Assembly: GCF_022695595.1 (NCBI RefSeq)
Contig: NZ_CP074380.1
Span: 6,786,501-6,850,500, forward strand
Length of the DNA stretch: 64,000 bases
Origin: Streptomyces sp. MST-110588
GTDB lineage: Bacteria > Actinomycetota > Actinomycetes > Streptomycetales > Streptomycetaceae
Direction: 5' to 3'
In this document: in pieces, positions 16,234-26,900 of the stretch
Layout: the number at the start of each line of letters is the position of its first letter
Position numbering within the stretch: the first letter of the stretch is position 1
Made by a program: the position numbers and the translations under genes
The notes under the pieces: model-generated
Seen by the model: the letters and a program-made list of their open reading frames with translations, nothing else
Told to the model about the DNA's origin: nothing
The model's database searches: none

Positions 16234-17744
16234 GGCGCCGCCGGTTGTTACCGGTGCTCGCCGGCGCGGTGTACGGGGCGTACGGGGCCGGCTCCACCGC
16301 CGGGTGCGCGGCCCCGTACCGCAGCGGCAGCGGCCGGCCCGGCGACCCGATCGTGCTGACCCTGCTGTCCCACTACGCGAGCGAACCACTCAGATCAGCG
16401 ATGCAACGTGCGGTCGACGCCTGGAACACACAACACGAACGAGTGAAAGTGGTGGCGATGGCGGTCCGGTTCCAGGACCTGCTGACCACGATCATGGTGC
16501 GTCAGGCGGCGGGCCGGGGCGCCGACATCATCCACCCGTACTGCCTGTGGGTCGGCCAGTTGGTACGGGCCGGGGTGCTGCGGCCCGCGCCGCCCGCGAC
16601 CGCGGCGCGCATCCGGCACGGCTTCACCCGGCCGGTCGTGGCCTCCGCCTCGGTCGGCGGCCAGGTGATCGGCTATCCGACGGAGGTGCAGGCGTACGCG
16701 CTCTACTGCAACCGCCGGCTGCTGCGGGCGGCCGGACGGCACGAGCCGCCCCGCACCTGGGAGGAGATGGAAGAGGCGGCGTACGGTGCGGCCCGGCGCG
16801 ACCGGCACGGCAACACCCTCCTCCAGGGCCTCGCCCTCTCCCGGACCGACGACTCCACCGTCGTCAACCAGACGCTGGCCCTGCTCGCCTCGCACGGCGG
16901 CTCGTTCCTCAGCCAGGACGCGCGCCGCACCACCATCGACTCGCCGGCCGGCCGTGCCGTCCTGGACCTGGAGCACCGGCTGATCACCGGCGGCGCGAGC
17001 GATCCGGGAACCGATGTGATGAAAGCGTTCCCCGCGGGCCGGGTGGCCATGGCGATCAGCGCCAACTGGTGGACCGGCAGCCTGCGGACCACCATGGGCC
17101 GCGCCTACCGCGATGTGCAGGTGGTGCCCTTGCCGGGGCCCGCGCCCGGCAACCGGGGGACGCTGACCACCGGCTTCCTCATGGGGGTCAACGCCAAAAG
17201 CCGCCATCCGCGCGCGGCGTGGGAGTTCCTGCGCTGGCTGAACGAGGAGCCGACGGCCGCCGCCCGGCCGGGAGCCGCGTCCGCCGTCACGCGCATGAGC
17301 GCCCTTCAGATGTCCGTGGGCACCATGACCGGGCGTACGGCCGACATGAGGGCCTTGGCGGCGGCCGGCGGCGAGGCGAACCTCGCTCCGTTCCTCGACG
17401 CGCTGGAGTACGCCACGCCAGAGCCGAACGGCCCGCACGCGCAGCGGGCCAAGGCGTTGCTGCGCAAGAACATCGAGGAGATGTGGACCGGGCGGCGGTC
17501 CGTCGTAAGCGCCCTGCGCAGTGCGACACGGCAGATCGACCAGGAACTCTCCCGGGAGGGAACGGCGGTGACGGCTCGGACACCCGGAACGGCGGTGACG
17601 GCTCGGACACCCGGAACGGTGGTGACGGCTCGGACACCCGGAACGGCTGGGACGCGCCCGGAGCGGCCGGGGCGACCGGGGCGACCGGGATCCGCCGAAC
17701 GGCTCATCACCCCCCTCACCTCACGGAGAGCAGGTGCTCGCTGA
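16230..17744 (+). CDS. ABC sugar-binding lipoprotein (extracellular family 1) with a TTA codon
   Basis: A 504-residue solute-binding protein. An RRRR start, hydrophobic stretch and STAGC lipobox (Cys26) mark a lipoprotein. LTLLSHYASEPLRSAMQRAV, GADIIHPYCLWVGQL and FPAGRVAMAISANWWTG are typical of carbohydrate-binding family 1 proteins. The tail is unusual: after about residue 440 the 9-residue unit GTAVTARTP is repeated three times, followed by Pro/Gly/Arg-rich sequence. Codon 7 (16248-16250) is TTA, the rare leucine codon read by the bldA tRNA, so translation may depend on development. It overlaps the neighbours on both sides. Confidence 0.88.
   Translation: MRRRRLLPVLAGAVYGAYGAGSTAGCAAPYRSGSGRPGDPIVLTLLSHYASEPLRSAMQRAVDAWNTQHERVKVVAMAVRFQDLLTTIMVRQAAGRGADIIHPYCLWVGQLVRAGVLRPAPPATAARIRHGFTRPVVASASVGGQVIGYPTEVQAYALYCNRRLLRAAGRHEPPRTWEEMEEAAYGAARRDRHGNTLLQGLALSRTDDSTVVNQTLALLASHGGSFLSQDARRTTIDSPAGRAVLDLEHRLITGGASDPGTDVMKAFPAGRVAMAISANWWTGSLRTTMGRAYRDVQVVPLPGPAPGNRGTLTTGFLMGVNAKSRHPRAAWEFLRWLNEEPTAAARPGAASAVTRMSALQMSVGTMTGRTADMRALAAAGGEANLAPFLDALEYATPEPNGPHAQRAKALLRKNIEEMWTGRRSVVSALRSATRQIDQELSREGTAVTARTPGTAVTARTPGTVVTARTPGTAGTRPERPGRPGRPGSAERLITPLTSRRAGAR
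17559..17639 (+). repeat. Three tandem 27-bp repeats in the binding-protein gene
   Basis: GGAACGGCGGTGACGGCTCG-GACACCC is repeated exactly at 17559-17585 and 17586-17612 and with one change at 17613-17639; a partial copy follows. It encodes GTAVTARTP. Near-identity of the copies implies a recent expansion. Confidence 0.85.
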
Positions 17745-18657
17745 ATTGCGTCACACGGCATCCGGGTGTCGCACACGTAGGCGCCGGCTCATCACCGCCT
17801 ATCTGTTCCTGACGCCCGTCCTGCTCTTCTTCGCCGTCTTCCTCGTCCTGCCGCTGCTGTTCGCGGTACTGCTGTCCCAGTCCCACTGGGACGGTTTCGA
17901 CCTCACGGACATCACCTTCGTCGGCGCGGAGAATTTCGCCGGTCTCTTCTCCCGCGGTTCCACCTTCCTGACGCCGGTTCTCACCAACACCCTGCTGTAC
18001 GCGCTGGGCACCGTCGCCCTCGCGCTGACCGGTTCGCTCCTGGTGGCCCACTGCATCGACAGGCTGCGCCACCAGGGCGTATGGCGCACGCTGTACTTCC
18101 TGCCCGTCGTCACCACCGTCGTGGCGGTCGGCAACGTATGGAAATACATGTACGAGCCGGGTGGCCTCGTCAACGGCCTTCTCAACCGGCTGGGCCTCGG
18201 CTCCGTCGCCTTTCTCCAGGATCCCCGTACGGCTCTGCCGTCGGTGGTGGTCGTACAGGCGTGGGCCTCCGTCGGGGCCGCGGTTCTCGTACTGACCGCG
18301 GGACTGAAATCCATTCCCCGGTCCTATTACGAAGCGGCGGAACTGGACGGCGCCGGGCAGTTCACCGTATTCCTGCGGATCACCCTGCCGCTGCTCCGGC
18401 CGTCCCTGCTGTTCGTGTGCGTCACGCAATTCATCACCGGCCTCCAGTCGTTCGCGCTGATCGTCGTGATGACGGGGGACGGCGGGCCCGGGGACGCGAC
18501 CAATGTCGCCGCGCTGGAGATGTACCAGCAGGCGTTCACGTACGGGGACTGGGGGCTCGCCGGAGCGGCGGCCTTCGTGCTGTTCGCGGTGATCCTGGTG
18601 CTCACGCTCGTCCAGTTGTGGATCTTCCGCGAGAGAAGGAGAGGGGAGGCCGTGTGA
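17734..18657 (+). CDS. ABC sugar permease (MalF-type)
   Basis: A 307-residue permease with six membrane helices, the first at about residues 18-45. The cytoplasmic EAA loop reads YYEAAELDGAGQFTVFLRIT, the contact site for the ATPase. It starts at GTG 17734 with GGAG upstream, overlapping the binding-protein gene by 11 nt, and its stop overlaps the next permease start. With its partner it forms the membrane channel of a CUT1-type sugar importer. No ATPase gene follows; in Streptomyces a shared ATPase such as MsiK serves such systems. Confidence 0.92.
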   Translation: MLAELRHTASGCRTRRRRLITAYLFLTPVLLFFAVFLVLPLLFAVLLSQSHWDGFDLTDITFVGAENFAGLFSRGSTFLTPVLTNTLLYALGTVALALTGSLLVAHCIDRLRHQGVWRTLYFLPVVTTVVAVGNVWKYMYEPGGLVNGLLNRLGLGSVAFLQDPRTALPSVVVVQAWASVGAAVLVLTAGLKSIPRSYYEAAELDGAGQFTVFLRITLPLLRPSLLFVCVTQFITGLQSFALIVVMTGDGGPGDATNVAALEMYQQAFTYGDWGLAGAAAFVLFAVILVLTLVQLWIFRERRRGEAV

Positions 18658-19571
18658 GCCGGGCGAGCCGGCACGGGCCACGGCGCGGGAGGCAGCGCGG
18701 GGGAGGGCGCGCACGGTTCCCGTGGCTGTCGTACCTGGTGGTGGTCCTCGGGGCCGTACTGACGCTGGTGCCCTTCCTCGACATGCTGCTGACCTCGTTC
18801 AAAGGCCCCGGCGAGTACGGCAGGCTGCCGTACCGCTTCCTGCCCCAGGCGTTCGACCTGTCCAACTACCGTGCCGCCGTCACCCGGCTCGATCTGCCGC
18901 TGCTGTTCCGCAACAGCGTGGTCGCCACCACGGTGATCACGGTCTCCGTACTGCTGACGTCCTCGATGGCCGGCTACGCCCTGGCCAAACTGCGCTTCCC
19001 CGGACGCGACCTGATCTTCCGGCTGGTGCTCGCCACGATGATGTTCCCGCCGTTCGTGTTCTTCATCCCGCACTTCCTGATCCTGGTGCACTGGCCCGCG
19101 GCGGGCGGGAACGACCTCCTCGGCCGTGGCGGCGCGGGCCTGACCGTCAGCCTCGTGGCTTTGGTCATGCCGTTCCTGGTCTCCGGCTTCGGGATCTTCC
19201 TGATGCGCCAGTTCATCGCCGGCGTCCCCGACGAGATGCTGGAGGCGGCCCGGATCGACGGTGCCGGGGAGTTCACGCTGTGGTGGCGGATCGTGGTACC
19301 GCAGACCAGGCCGGCGGCGGTGACGCTCGCGCTGCTGACCTTCGTCGGCGCCTGGAACGAGTACCTCTGGTCCCTGCTGGTCTCCACCGCCGACCCGCGT
19401 CTGATGACGCTGCCCGTCGGCATCCAGCTCCTGCAGAGCCACCTGGACCCGGACCGGACGGTGCCCGTCATGATGGCCGGTCTGGTGCTCAGCAGCCTGC
19501 CAGTACTGACGCTCTTCCTGCTGCTCCAGAAGCACTACATCCGGGGTGTCGTGCTCAGCGGCCTCAAATGA
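18654..19571 (+). CDS. ABC sugar permease (MalG-type)
   Basis: A 305-residue permease, the second channel half. The N-terminus is Arg-rich (RASRHGPRRGRQRGG), then six helices. The EAA loop is MLEAARIDGAGEFTLWWRIVVPQTRP and the late WNEYLWSLL motif is typical of MalG-like subunits. The GTG at 18654 shares GTGA with the stop of the first permease, so translation is coupled. It ends the importer operon; the next gene is a YtrA-type regulator 148 bp on. Confidence 0.92.
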   Translation: MSRASRHGPRRGRQRGGGRARFPWLSYLVVVLGAVLTLVPFLDMLLTSFKGPGEYGRLPYRFLPQAFDLSNYRAAVTRLDLPLLFRNSVVATTVITVSVLLTSSMAGYALAKLRFPGRDLIFRLVLATMMFPPFVFFIPHFLILVHWPAAGGNDLLGRGGAGLTVSLVALVMPFLVSGFGIFLMRQFIAGVPDEMLEAARIDGAGEFTLWWRIVVPQTRPAAVTLALLTFVGAWNEYLWSLLVSTADPRLMTLPVGIQLLQSHLDPDRTVPVMMAGLVLSSLPVLTLFLLLQKHYIRGVVLSGLK

Positions 19572-19719
19572 GGGGCGGCACGGCCCCCGGACGCTACCGG
19601 TGCTTACGGGTACGGGCCCGGCCCCCTGGCGCACAATGGGTGCGACAAAGTCCTGTACCCCCGTACGTTCCCTGTCCGTCCCGTTCATCCCGTTCCTCCC
19701 AGCACCAGGAGCGCCCCTC

Positions 19720-20145
19720 GTGGCCACGCGCACGTCCTCGTCCTCCGATTCCCCCGCCGCCCTGCGGATCACCGTCGACCCGCAGGCCGCCGACGCGCCG
19801 TTCGAGCAGGTCCGCGCCCAGATCGCCGAGCAGGCACGGGCCGGTGGGCTGCCCGTCGGCCACAAGCTGCCCACCGTACGGGGCCTGGCCGAGCAGCTCG
19901 GCCTGGCCGCCAACACCGTCGCCAAGGCCTACCGCGCCCTGGAGACGGACGGGGTGATCGAGACTCAGGGCCGCCGCGGCACCTTCATCGCGGCGGCCGG
20001 TGAGGCCGCGGAGAAGGAGGCGGCCGTCGCCGCGCAGAGCTACGCCCGGCGCGCGCACCGCCTCGGCCTGGACCGTGCCGCCGCCCTCGCCGCGGTCCAG
20101 GACGCGCTGCGGGCCACGTACGCGGAGCACACCGACGGGCGGTGA
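19720..20145 (+). CDS. GntR-family regulator, short YtrA-like type
   Basis: A 141-residue regulator. The GntR winged helix is complete (PFEQVRAQIAEQARAGGLPV, LPTVRGLAEQLGLAANTVAKAYRALETDGVIETQGRRGTF), but only about 45 helical residues follow, as in YtrA-like members, so there is no large effector domain. The GTG at 19720 has AGGAG upstream. It lies downstream of the sugar importer on the same strand and may respond to small-molecule or envelope signals; linkage to the importer is only positional. Confidence 0.88.
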   Translation: MATRTSSSSDSPAALRITVDPQAADAPFEQVRAQIAEQARAGGLPVGHKLPTVRGLAEQLGLAANTVAKAYRALETDGVIETQGRRGTFIAAAGEAAEKEAAVAAQSYARRAHRLGLDRAAALAAVQDALRATYAEHTDGR

Positions 20146-20200
20146 GCGGCCGGCGAGCCCTCGCCCGCCGCTCCGCCCGCCGGGCCCCGTCACAAGCGCT

Positions 20201-21127
20201 TCAGCTCCGGTGGCGCAGCAGTGCCGTGGCCGTGGCGACCTGGGAGGGTTCCAGGGCGTTCTTGCCGTCCTCGATGTCCCACAGCGCGTTCTGCAGGACC
20301 CGGCCGAGGGTCCAGCCGGCCGCCCGCCGCCGGTCCGCGCCGATGGCCTCGGTCAGCAGGTCGAAGCGGCGCAGCACCGCGCGCTGGACGTCGCCCGTCG
20401 CCACCACCGCGTCCCACCGGCCGTCCAGCGCCGGCCACAGGTCGAAACCGGGGTCACCGGCCAGCGGTTCGGGGTCGATGGCGAGCCAGGGTTCCCGCTC
20501 GCCGGCCAGGACGTTGTCGTGGTGCAGGTCCCAGTGGAGCAGCCGGTCGCCGGGCTCGTCGAGCAGCTCGGCGACGGCGGACGCGCAGGTGTGCACCAGC
20601 CGTTGTTCGGCGGGGTCGCGCAGCGCCGGTACGGCCCGTGGGACCTCTTCGAGCATGGCGGCGGCGATGTCGGACAGCCGCCGCAGACCCTCGGGAGCGG
20701 GCACCGCGGTCAGGCGGGCCAGCAGGCCGGCCAGGATGCGCGTGGCCTCCCGGTCGTCGGTCAGCGAGGCCAGGGTCCGGGAGGCGTCCAGGCGTTCCAG
20801 CAACTGGGTGCCGCTCTCCTCGTCGTACCGGAGCAGGCGCACCACGCCCTCGCCCTGCCACGCCTTCAGGCCGGTGGTGGCATCGGCGGTCTCCTCCCGG
20901 GGCTGCTGGAGCTTGAGGACGGCGGGGGTGCCGTCGGCCCGGCGTACGGGCAGGACGAGCGAGGCCATGCCGTGGGCGGCCGGTCCGTCGGGCCGCAGCT
21001 CCCAGCGCTCCAGGAAGTCACCGCCCAGGCGGGGCAGAGCGGCGAGCCAGGCACGTGCTTCGGCACCCTGCGTGCCGTAGGACGTGACGAAGGTGTCGGG
21101 GACGTCTATGGAGGCCGACGTGGTCAT
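20201..21127 (-). CDS. Aminoglycoside/hydroxyurea phosphotransferase-like kinase (APH(6) type)
   Basis: A 308-residue small-molecule kinase. VLKLQQPREE carries the ATP-binding Lys, LLHWDLHHDNVLAG the catalytic Asp, and AIDPEPLAGDPGFDLWPALD the metal-binding Asp in the exact form found in streptomycin 6-phosphotransferases and hydroxyurea phosphotransferase. It could inactivate an aminoglycoside, but many chromosomal homologues have no proven resistance role. It starts at ATG 21127. It lies just downstream of the AAA ATPase gene on the same strand, separated by short tandem repeats. Confidence 0.85.
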   Translation of the reverse strand: MTTSASIDVPDTFVTSYGTQGAEARAWLAALPRLGGDFLERWELRPDGPAAHGMASLVLPVRRADGTPAVLKLQQPREETADATTGLKAWQGEGVVRLLRYDEESGTQLLERLDASRTLASLTDDREATRILAGLLARLTAVPAPEGLRRLSDIAAAMLEEVPRAVPALRDPAEQRLVHTCASAVAELLDEPGDRLLHWDLHHDNVLAGEREPWLAIDPEPLAGDPGFDLWPALDGRWDAVVATGDVQRAVLRRFDLLTEAIGADRRRAAGWTLGRVLQNALWDIEDGKNALEPSQVATATALLRHRS

Positions 21128-21144
21128 CGGAAAGAGGCTCCCTC

Positions 21145-21202
21145 ATGGGACATAGGGCGTAAGACATGGGGCATGGGGTGTAGGACATGGGGCATGGGGC
21201 GG
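21145..21202. repeat. 21-bp tandem repeats upstream of the phosphotransferase gene
   Basis: The unit ARGACATGGGGCATGGGGYGK occurs at 21161-21181 and 21182-21202, preceded by a diverged partial copy at about 21145-21160. It fills half of the 108-bp gap between the two minus-strand genes and would lie in the phosphotransferase leader. Confidence 0.6.
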
Positions 21203-21235
21203 ACACCGGTGGTGCGGCGCCGGGCTGCGAGGACG

Positions 21236-22348
<1,113 letters not shown>

Positions 22349-22476
22349 GTCACCATGATCGGTCAAGGGGGCCCGTCGCGTACACGGATTTTCGCGGTGT
22401 TTTAGCCGGACCAGAACGGAACCGTTACCGGGGAAACCCGGCGCGCCGGTCGGCAAGCTGGCTAGTCTTGCCGGGT

Positions 22477-23913
22477 GTGGGACGTCATGGTGGGGAACGT
22501 CATGGTGGGACGCGGGCGGGGACCACGGGGCGGGAGCGGTGGAGGATCACCGCAATTGCCTTCGCGGCCGTGGTGGCGTTGGCGATGGTGCTGGCGATGT
22601 GCGGATTTCCCCCGGATGCCGGTGACGGCCATGGTTCCGGAGGCGGCGGAAAGGATTCCGCGGGGGCGTACGGGGCTCCTCCCGGGCCGCCCGCCGACCG
22701 GAAATCCGAGGTGGGATGGGGGTTCACCCACACCGAGTTCAGCGCGGACCGCGGCACGGCCACGGCCACGGCGGACGCCGACCGGCTGCTGTCCTCCGAC
22801 CCGATGCCGCAGAACCAGCACATCATGGGATGGGGTGCGCAGAACCCCGAACCGAGCCCCGGGCACTACGACTTCAAGGACCTGGACAGCCGCGTCGACC
22901 TGATCCGCAGGACCGGCGGGACGCCGGTGCTGACGCTGTGCTGCGCGCCGGACTGGATGAAGGGCGGCGAGGCGGGGCAGACCCGGTGGGGCGATCTGGA
23001 GAAGGCGCCGCACCCGGATCATTATCAGGATTTCGCCGACCTCGCCGGGAAGATCGCCCGGCGCTACCCGGACGTTCATCACTTCATCGTATGGAATGAA
23101 TTCAAGGGATTCTTCGACGACGCCAAAGGGCGCTGGGACTACGAGGGATACACCCGGCTCTACAATCTCGTTTACCAAGAACTGAAGAAGGTCAACAAGG
23201 ACATAAAAGTCGGCGGTCCTTATGTGGTGATGGACAGTTACGCACCCGGTGACGACACCCACGCCTCCGGCCTCAAAGGACCATGGGGAAGCATCGACCA
23301 GCGCACCCTGGACGCCGTCGACTACTGGAACCAGCACAAGGCGGGCGCGGATTTCGTCGTCGTGGACGGCTCCAGTTACGACAAGGACGACCGGTACGTC
23401 CCCGACGAGTTCACCGCCACCCAGAAGTTCGCCGACGTCGGGCGGTGGCTGCGCGAGAAGACCAAGCTGCCGCTGTGGTGGGCCGAGTGGTACGTCGAGG
23501 TCCCCGACAAGAACGACAACCGCGCCGGGTGGGCGGAGAACCACCGGACCGCCGTGCAGGCGAGCGGGCTGATCGAGATGGCCCGCGGCGGCGCCACCAG
23601 CGGCTTCTACTGGAATCCGCAGAATGAGAGCGCCGACTGCCCCGGCTGCCTGTGGCGCAGCACGCAACTGGACGACGGCGGGGGCGAACTGCCCATGATG
23701 AAGCTGCTGTCCGGCTTCTCCCGCGCCTTCCCGCCCGGTACGCGGTTCCGTGACGTGCCCGTCGCCGCCGGGGACCGGCCGGACATCCGGGTGCTGGGCG
23801 ACGACCGTACGGTCCTGGTCGTCAACACCCTGGACCGGGCCCTGACGGTGACCGTGGACGGGCAGCGGGTGGACCTGGCGCCGTACGGCATCCGCTGGCT
23901 CAAGAGGTCCTGA
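22477..23913 (+). CDS. Exported glycoside hydrolase, GH39-like (clan GH-A)
   Basis: About 478 residues. An N-terminal membrane segment (ITAIAFAAVVALAMVLAMC) acts as signal or anchor, followed by a Gly-rich linker. The TIM-barrel domain has the acid/base Glu208 in IVWNEFKGF and the nucleophile Glu337 in WWAEWYVE, 129 residues apart, as in clan GH-A; the closest feel is GH39. A small beta domain ends the protein. The GTG at 22477 is 8 nt after a TAGTCT -10-like element, suggesting a leaderless mRNA; a TTG at 22468 is possible. It flanks the polysaccharide locus and may trim its product. Confidence 0.72.
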   Translation: MGRHGGERHGGTRAGTTGRERWRITAIAFAAVVALAMVLAMCGFPPDAGDGHGSGGGGKDSAGAYGAPPGPPADRKSEVGWGFTHTEFSADRGTATATADADRLLSSDPMPQNQHIMGWGAQNPEPSPGHYDFKDLDSRVDLIRRTGGTPVLTLCCAPDWMKGGEAGQTRWGDLEKAPHPDHYQDFADLAGKIARRYPDVHHFIVWNEFKGFFDDAKGRWDYEGYTRLYNLVYQELKKVNKDIKVGGPYVVMDSYAPGDDTHASGLKGPWGSIDQRTLDAVDYWNQHKAGADFVVVDGSSYDKDDRYVPDEFTATQKFADVGRWLREKTKLPLWWAEWYVEVPDKNDNRAGWAENHRTAVQASGLIEMARGGATSGFYWNPQNESADCPGCLWRSTQLDDGGGELPMMKLLSGFSRAFPPGTRFRDVPVAAGDRPDIRVLGDDRTVLVVNTLDRALTVTVDGQRVDLAPYGIRWLKRS

Positions 23914-23961
23914 GCGGGCCCGCCGGCCGCGGTCTTCAGCGGCCCGCCGCACGAGCGGGCT

Positions 23962-26900
23962 TCAGGCCAGGGTCGCGAAGCGCTGTACCAGCGAGATCAG
24001 GAAGACGGTCAGCAGCGGCAGCCCGAACCAGAACGAGGCCCGCAGCCACCGCAGTTGCCGCACGCTCGGCGCCACCGCGACCCGCAGCACCTCCCGGGCC
24101 GCCAGCAGCAGCATCAGCGCCAGCGCCGCCAGCGCCCCGGTCACCGACCACGGCGTCCAGGTCACCCGCGGGCCGGCCGGCCCCGGATCCGGCCGGGGCA
24201 CCGCGCCCGGCGGCTGCTGCTTGAGTTCGTACAGCGCCGCGTGTTCGTTGGACAGCACCCGGCGCAGATCGGGCCGCCGGTCCAGGTTCGCCCGCAGCCG
24301 CTTCTCCCAGGTGGGGGAGTAGGCGGAGTCCAGCCGCAGGTACTCCGACTGGCCGCGGCTGACGATCAGGTACGAGTGGGGCCCGGCCTTGCGCAGGGCC
24401 GCGACGAGTGGACCGGTGCGGGCCGGGTCGCGCGGGGCGAGCGTGGGCTCGTACCGTACGCGTTCCATGTCCCTGGCCCCCCACGGCATGGCCGGGGTGA
24501 CGTTGTTGACCGGGTCGTCGCTCATCCACAGCAGGCGTACCGTCGGGCGGTCGTGGGCGTAGACGTAGTCCATGGCCGTGACCTCGCCCGGCCGGGTCCG
24601 TTCGAACGGCTCGTTGCCCCAGCGCGCCACCAGGAAGCCCAGGATCAGCACCAGCCCGGTCGCCAGGGCGGCGAGCGGACCCCAGCCGCGGCGGGTGCCG
24701 GCGGCGCGCGGGAAGAGCGCCAGGGCGGCCAGCACACAGGCGCCGGGCAGCGCGAACATGAAGACCCGCAGCGCCATCTCGCCGCCGTAGGACTGCATAC
24801 CGAAGCCCAGGAACGGCACGAACGTCAGCACCAGCAGCGAGCGCTCGGTGAAGCCCGCGGAGCGCCGGCGCAGCACGCCCCAGCAGGCCAGCGCCAGCAC
24901 GCCGCCCGCCATCGCCACCCGCGTGTAGAGAACCAGTTTGTGGGTGCTGTCACCGCCGCTGATCCGGCCCGTCACCGAGGAGGAGACATTGCCGCCGAAG
25001 CCGCCGATGCCGCCGAACAGCTCGTCGAAGTGGCCCATCCAGTACGGCTCGGCGAGATAGCCGACCCACGCCGCCACCATGACGCCGAACAGCAGCGGAA
25101 GGCCGTAGAGGGTGGAGCGGCGGGCCAGCACCAGCACCGTGAGCACACCGAGCATGACGAACGGGGTGAGCTGATGGCCGGCCACCGACGCCGCGAACAG
25201 GGCGAGCAGCACCGCCAGCAGCGTCACCCGCCGGCCCCGCCCGGCCGGCTCCACCTCCCTCTCGCCCGGCACGCGTCTGGCCGCCAGCACCCGCGGCTCG
25301 CGGAACCACACCAGCAGGATCGCCACGAAGACCAGGTAGAGGAGGTAGGTGAAGCCCTGCGGGGAGAAGTAGTCCTGGCCCACCCAGCCGCACAGCGCGA
25401 ACAGCCAGGCCGCGCTCCACTTCGCGCGCCAGCTCGCCCGTACGGCCTTCAGGAGCAGGAACAGCGGCGCCAGGTAGAGCAGTTGCAGGGTCAGCGGCCA
25501 CCAGCGCAGCACCTCCGTCATGTCGGTGACGCCGCACGCCTGGGCCAGGAACTGAGCCCAGGCGAAGAAGCCCGGCCAGCTCCAGCGGGCGTCCAGATCC
25601 GGTACGGCGGTGCCGGTCCGGCCGATGTGGTCGAGGAAGCCCAGATGCTGCCAGGCGGTCGCGAAGCGCGGCTCGGCCTCCAGGACGGCGGGCAGCGCGT
25701 GCAGCGCCACCACCGTCAGGACCAGTACGGCCGCCAGCAGCGCGGGCCGCGGGCGGGCCTGCCACAGGGCGGCGGCGAAGGTGACCACGAGCAGGACGGC
25801 GCCCACGAGGGTCGCCGCGGGCAGCACCGAGATCAGGCCGAGCCCGCCCATGCGGTTCAGGTCGGTGTCGCCCATGCCGTGCAGGGGCAGCCAGAACAGG
25901 GCCAGCGCGGCGGCCAGCAGCGCCCACAGGGGGAGGGTGGGGTGGTGGCGGAGCTGATGGCGGAGCCGGGCGGCGGCGTGGCGCAGCGAGGCCGCCGGGC
26001 CCGGGGCAGGCCCGCCGTCGGGCGCGGTGGGAGCGGCTGGGGCTGCCGGGGTGGCGGGGGCGGATGGTGTGCTCGGGGTTCCCGGCGCGGCTGGGGCGGC
26101 TGGGGGGACTGGGGCCCCGGAGGGTGCCGGAGCGGTGGAACCGGCGGAACGAGCCGTGGCGGCGGAATGTGCCGCAGCGGTGGGTGGCATCGCGGTGGCG
26201 TGGGACGACGAGGCGCTCGCGGCCGTGGCGCCCGGCAGCCGTTGCGCTTTCGCCCCGCGCTCGGCCCAGGAGGGGCCGGTCCGCCCGTCCTCCCGCAGGC
26301 CCGCCTCCGGCCGCCTGCCCGGAGCGGTGACCCCCGCGTACGGGCTGGTGCGGTCCGGAGCCGGCGGCCGGACGTCCGGCCGGCGCTCCATGTGGTCGAA
26401 GTCCACATGGACCCCCAGCGGCATGGTGTCCACGTCCGCCAGCGCCCGCTGTGCCCAGCGGGGCCGGTGCCCGCCGGTGTCGCTCGTGCCGGACGTCCCG
26501 GCGGCCCCGGTTCCGGCCCCGGCCGCGGCGGTGGCGCCCGCCCCGGCCCCGGCGCCGTCGGCCCCCGCGCTCGCCTTGGCCGCGCCCGCGGTGAGCGCGT
26601 CCCCCAGGTCGCCGTGCACGGCCAGGTCCGCGAGGTCGCCGTCCGGTGCCAGGCCCTCGGCCGGGGTCCGCGTGAGCGGCGCCGAAGGGCGCCCCCGCAC
26701 GATCCGGTACAGCTTGACCGACGCGATCGAGACGATCACCACCAGGCTGGAGATCTCGGCCACGCCCGCGCCGGTCAGCCCCATCCGCGGCAGCAGCACC
26801 AGCGTCAGCCCCAGCACCAGGAAGCACAACAGCCCCTGGAGGTAGGCGAGTCCGGAGGTACGGCTCTGGGCGCGCAGGACCGCGAAGTAGACCTCCATGA

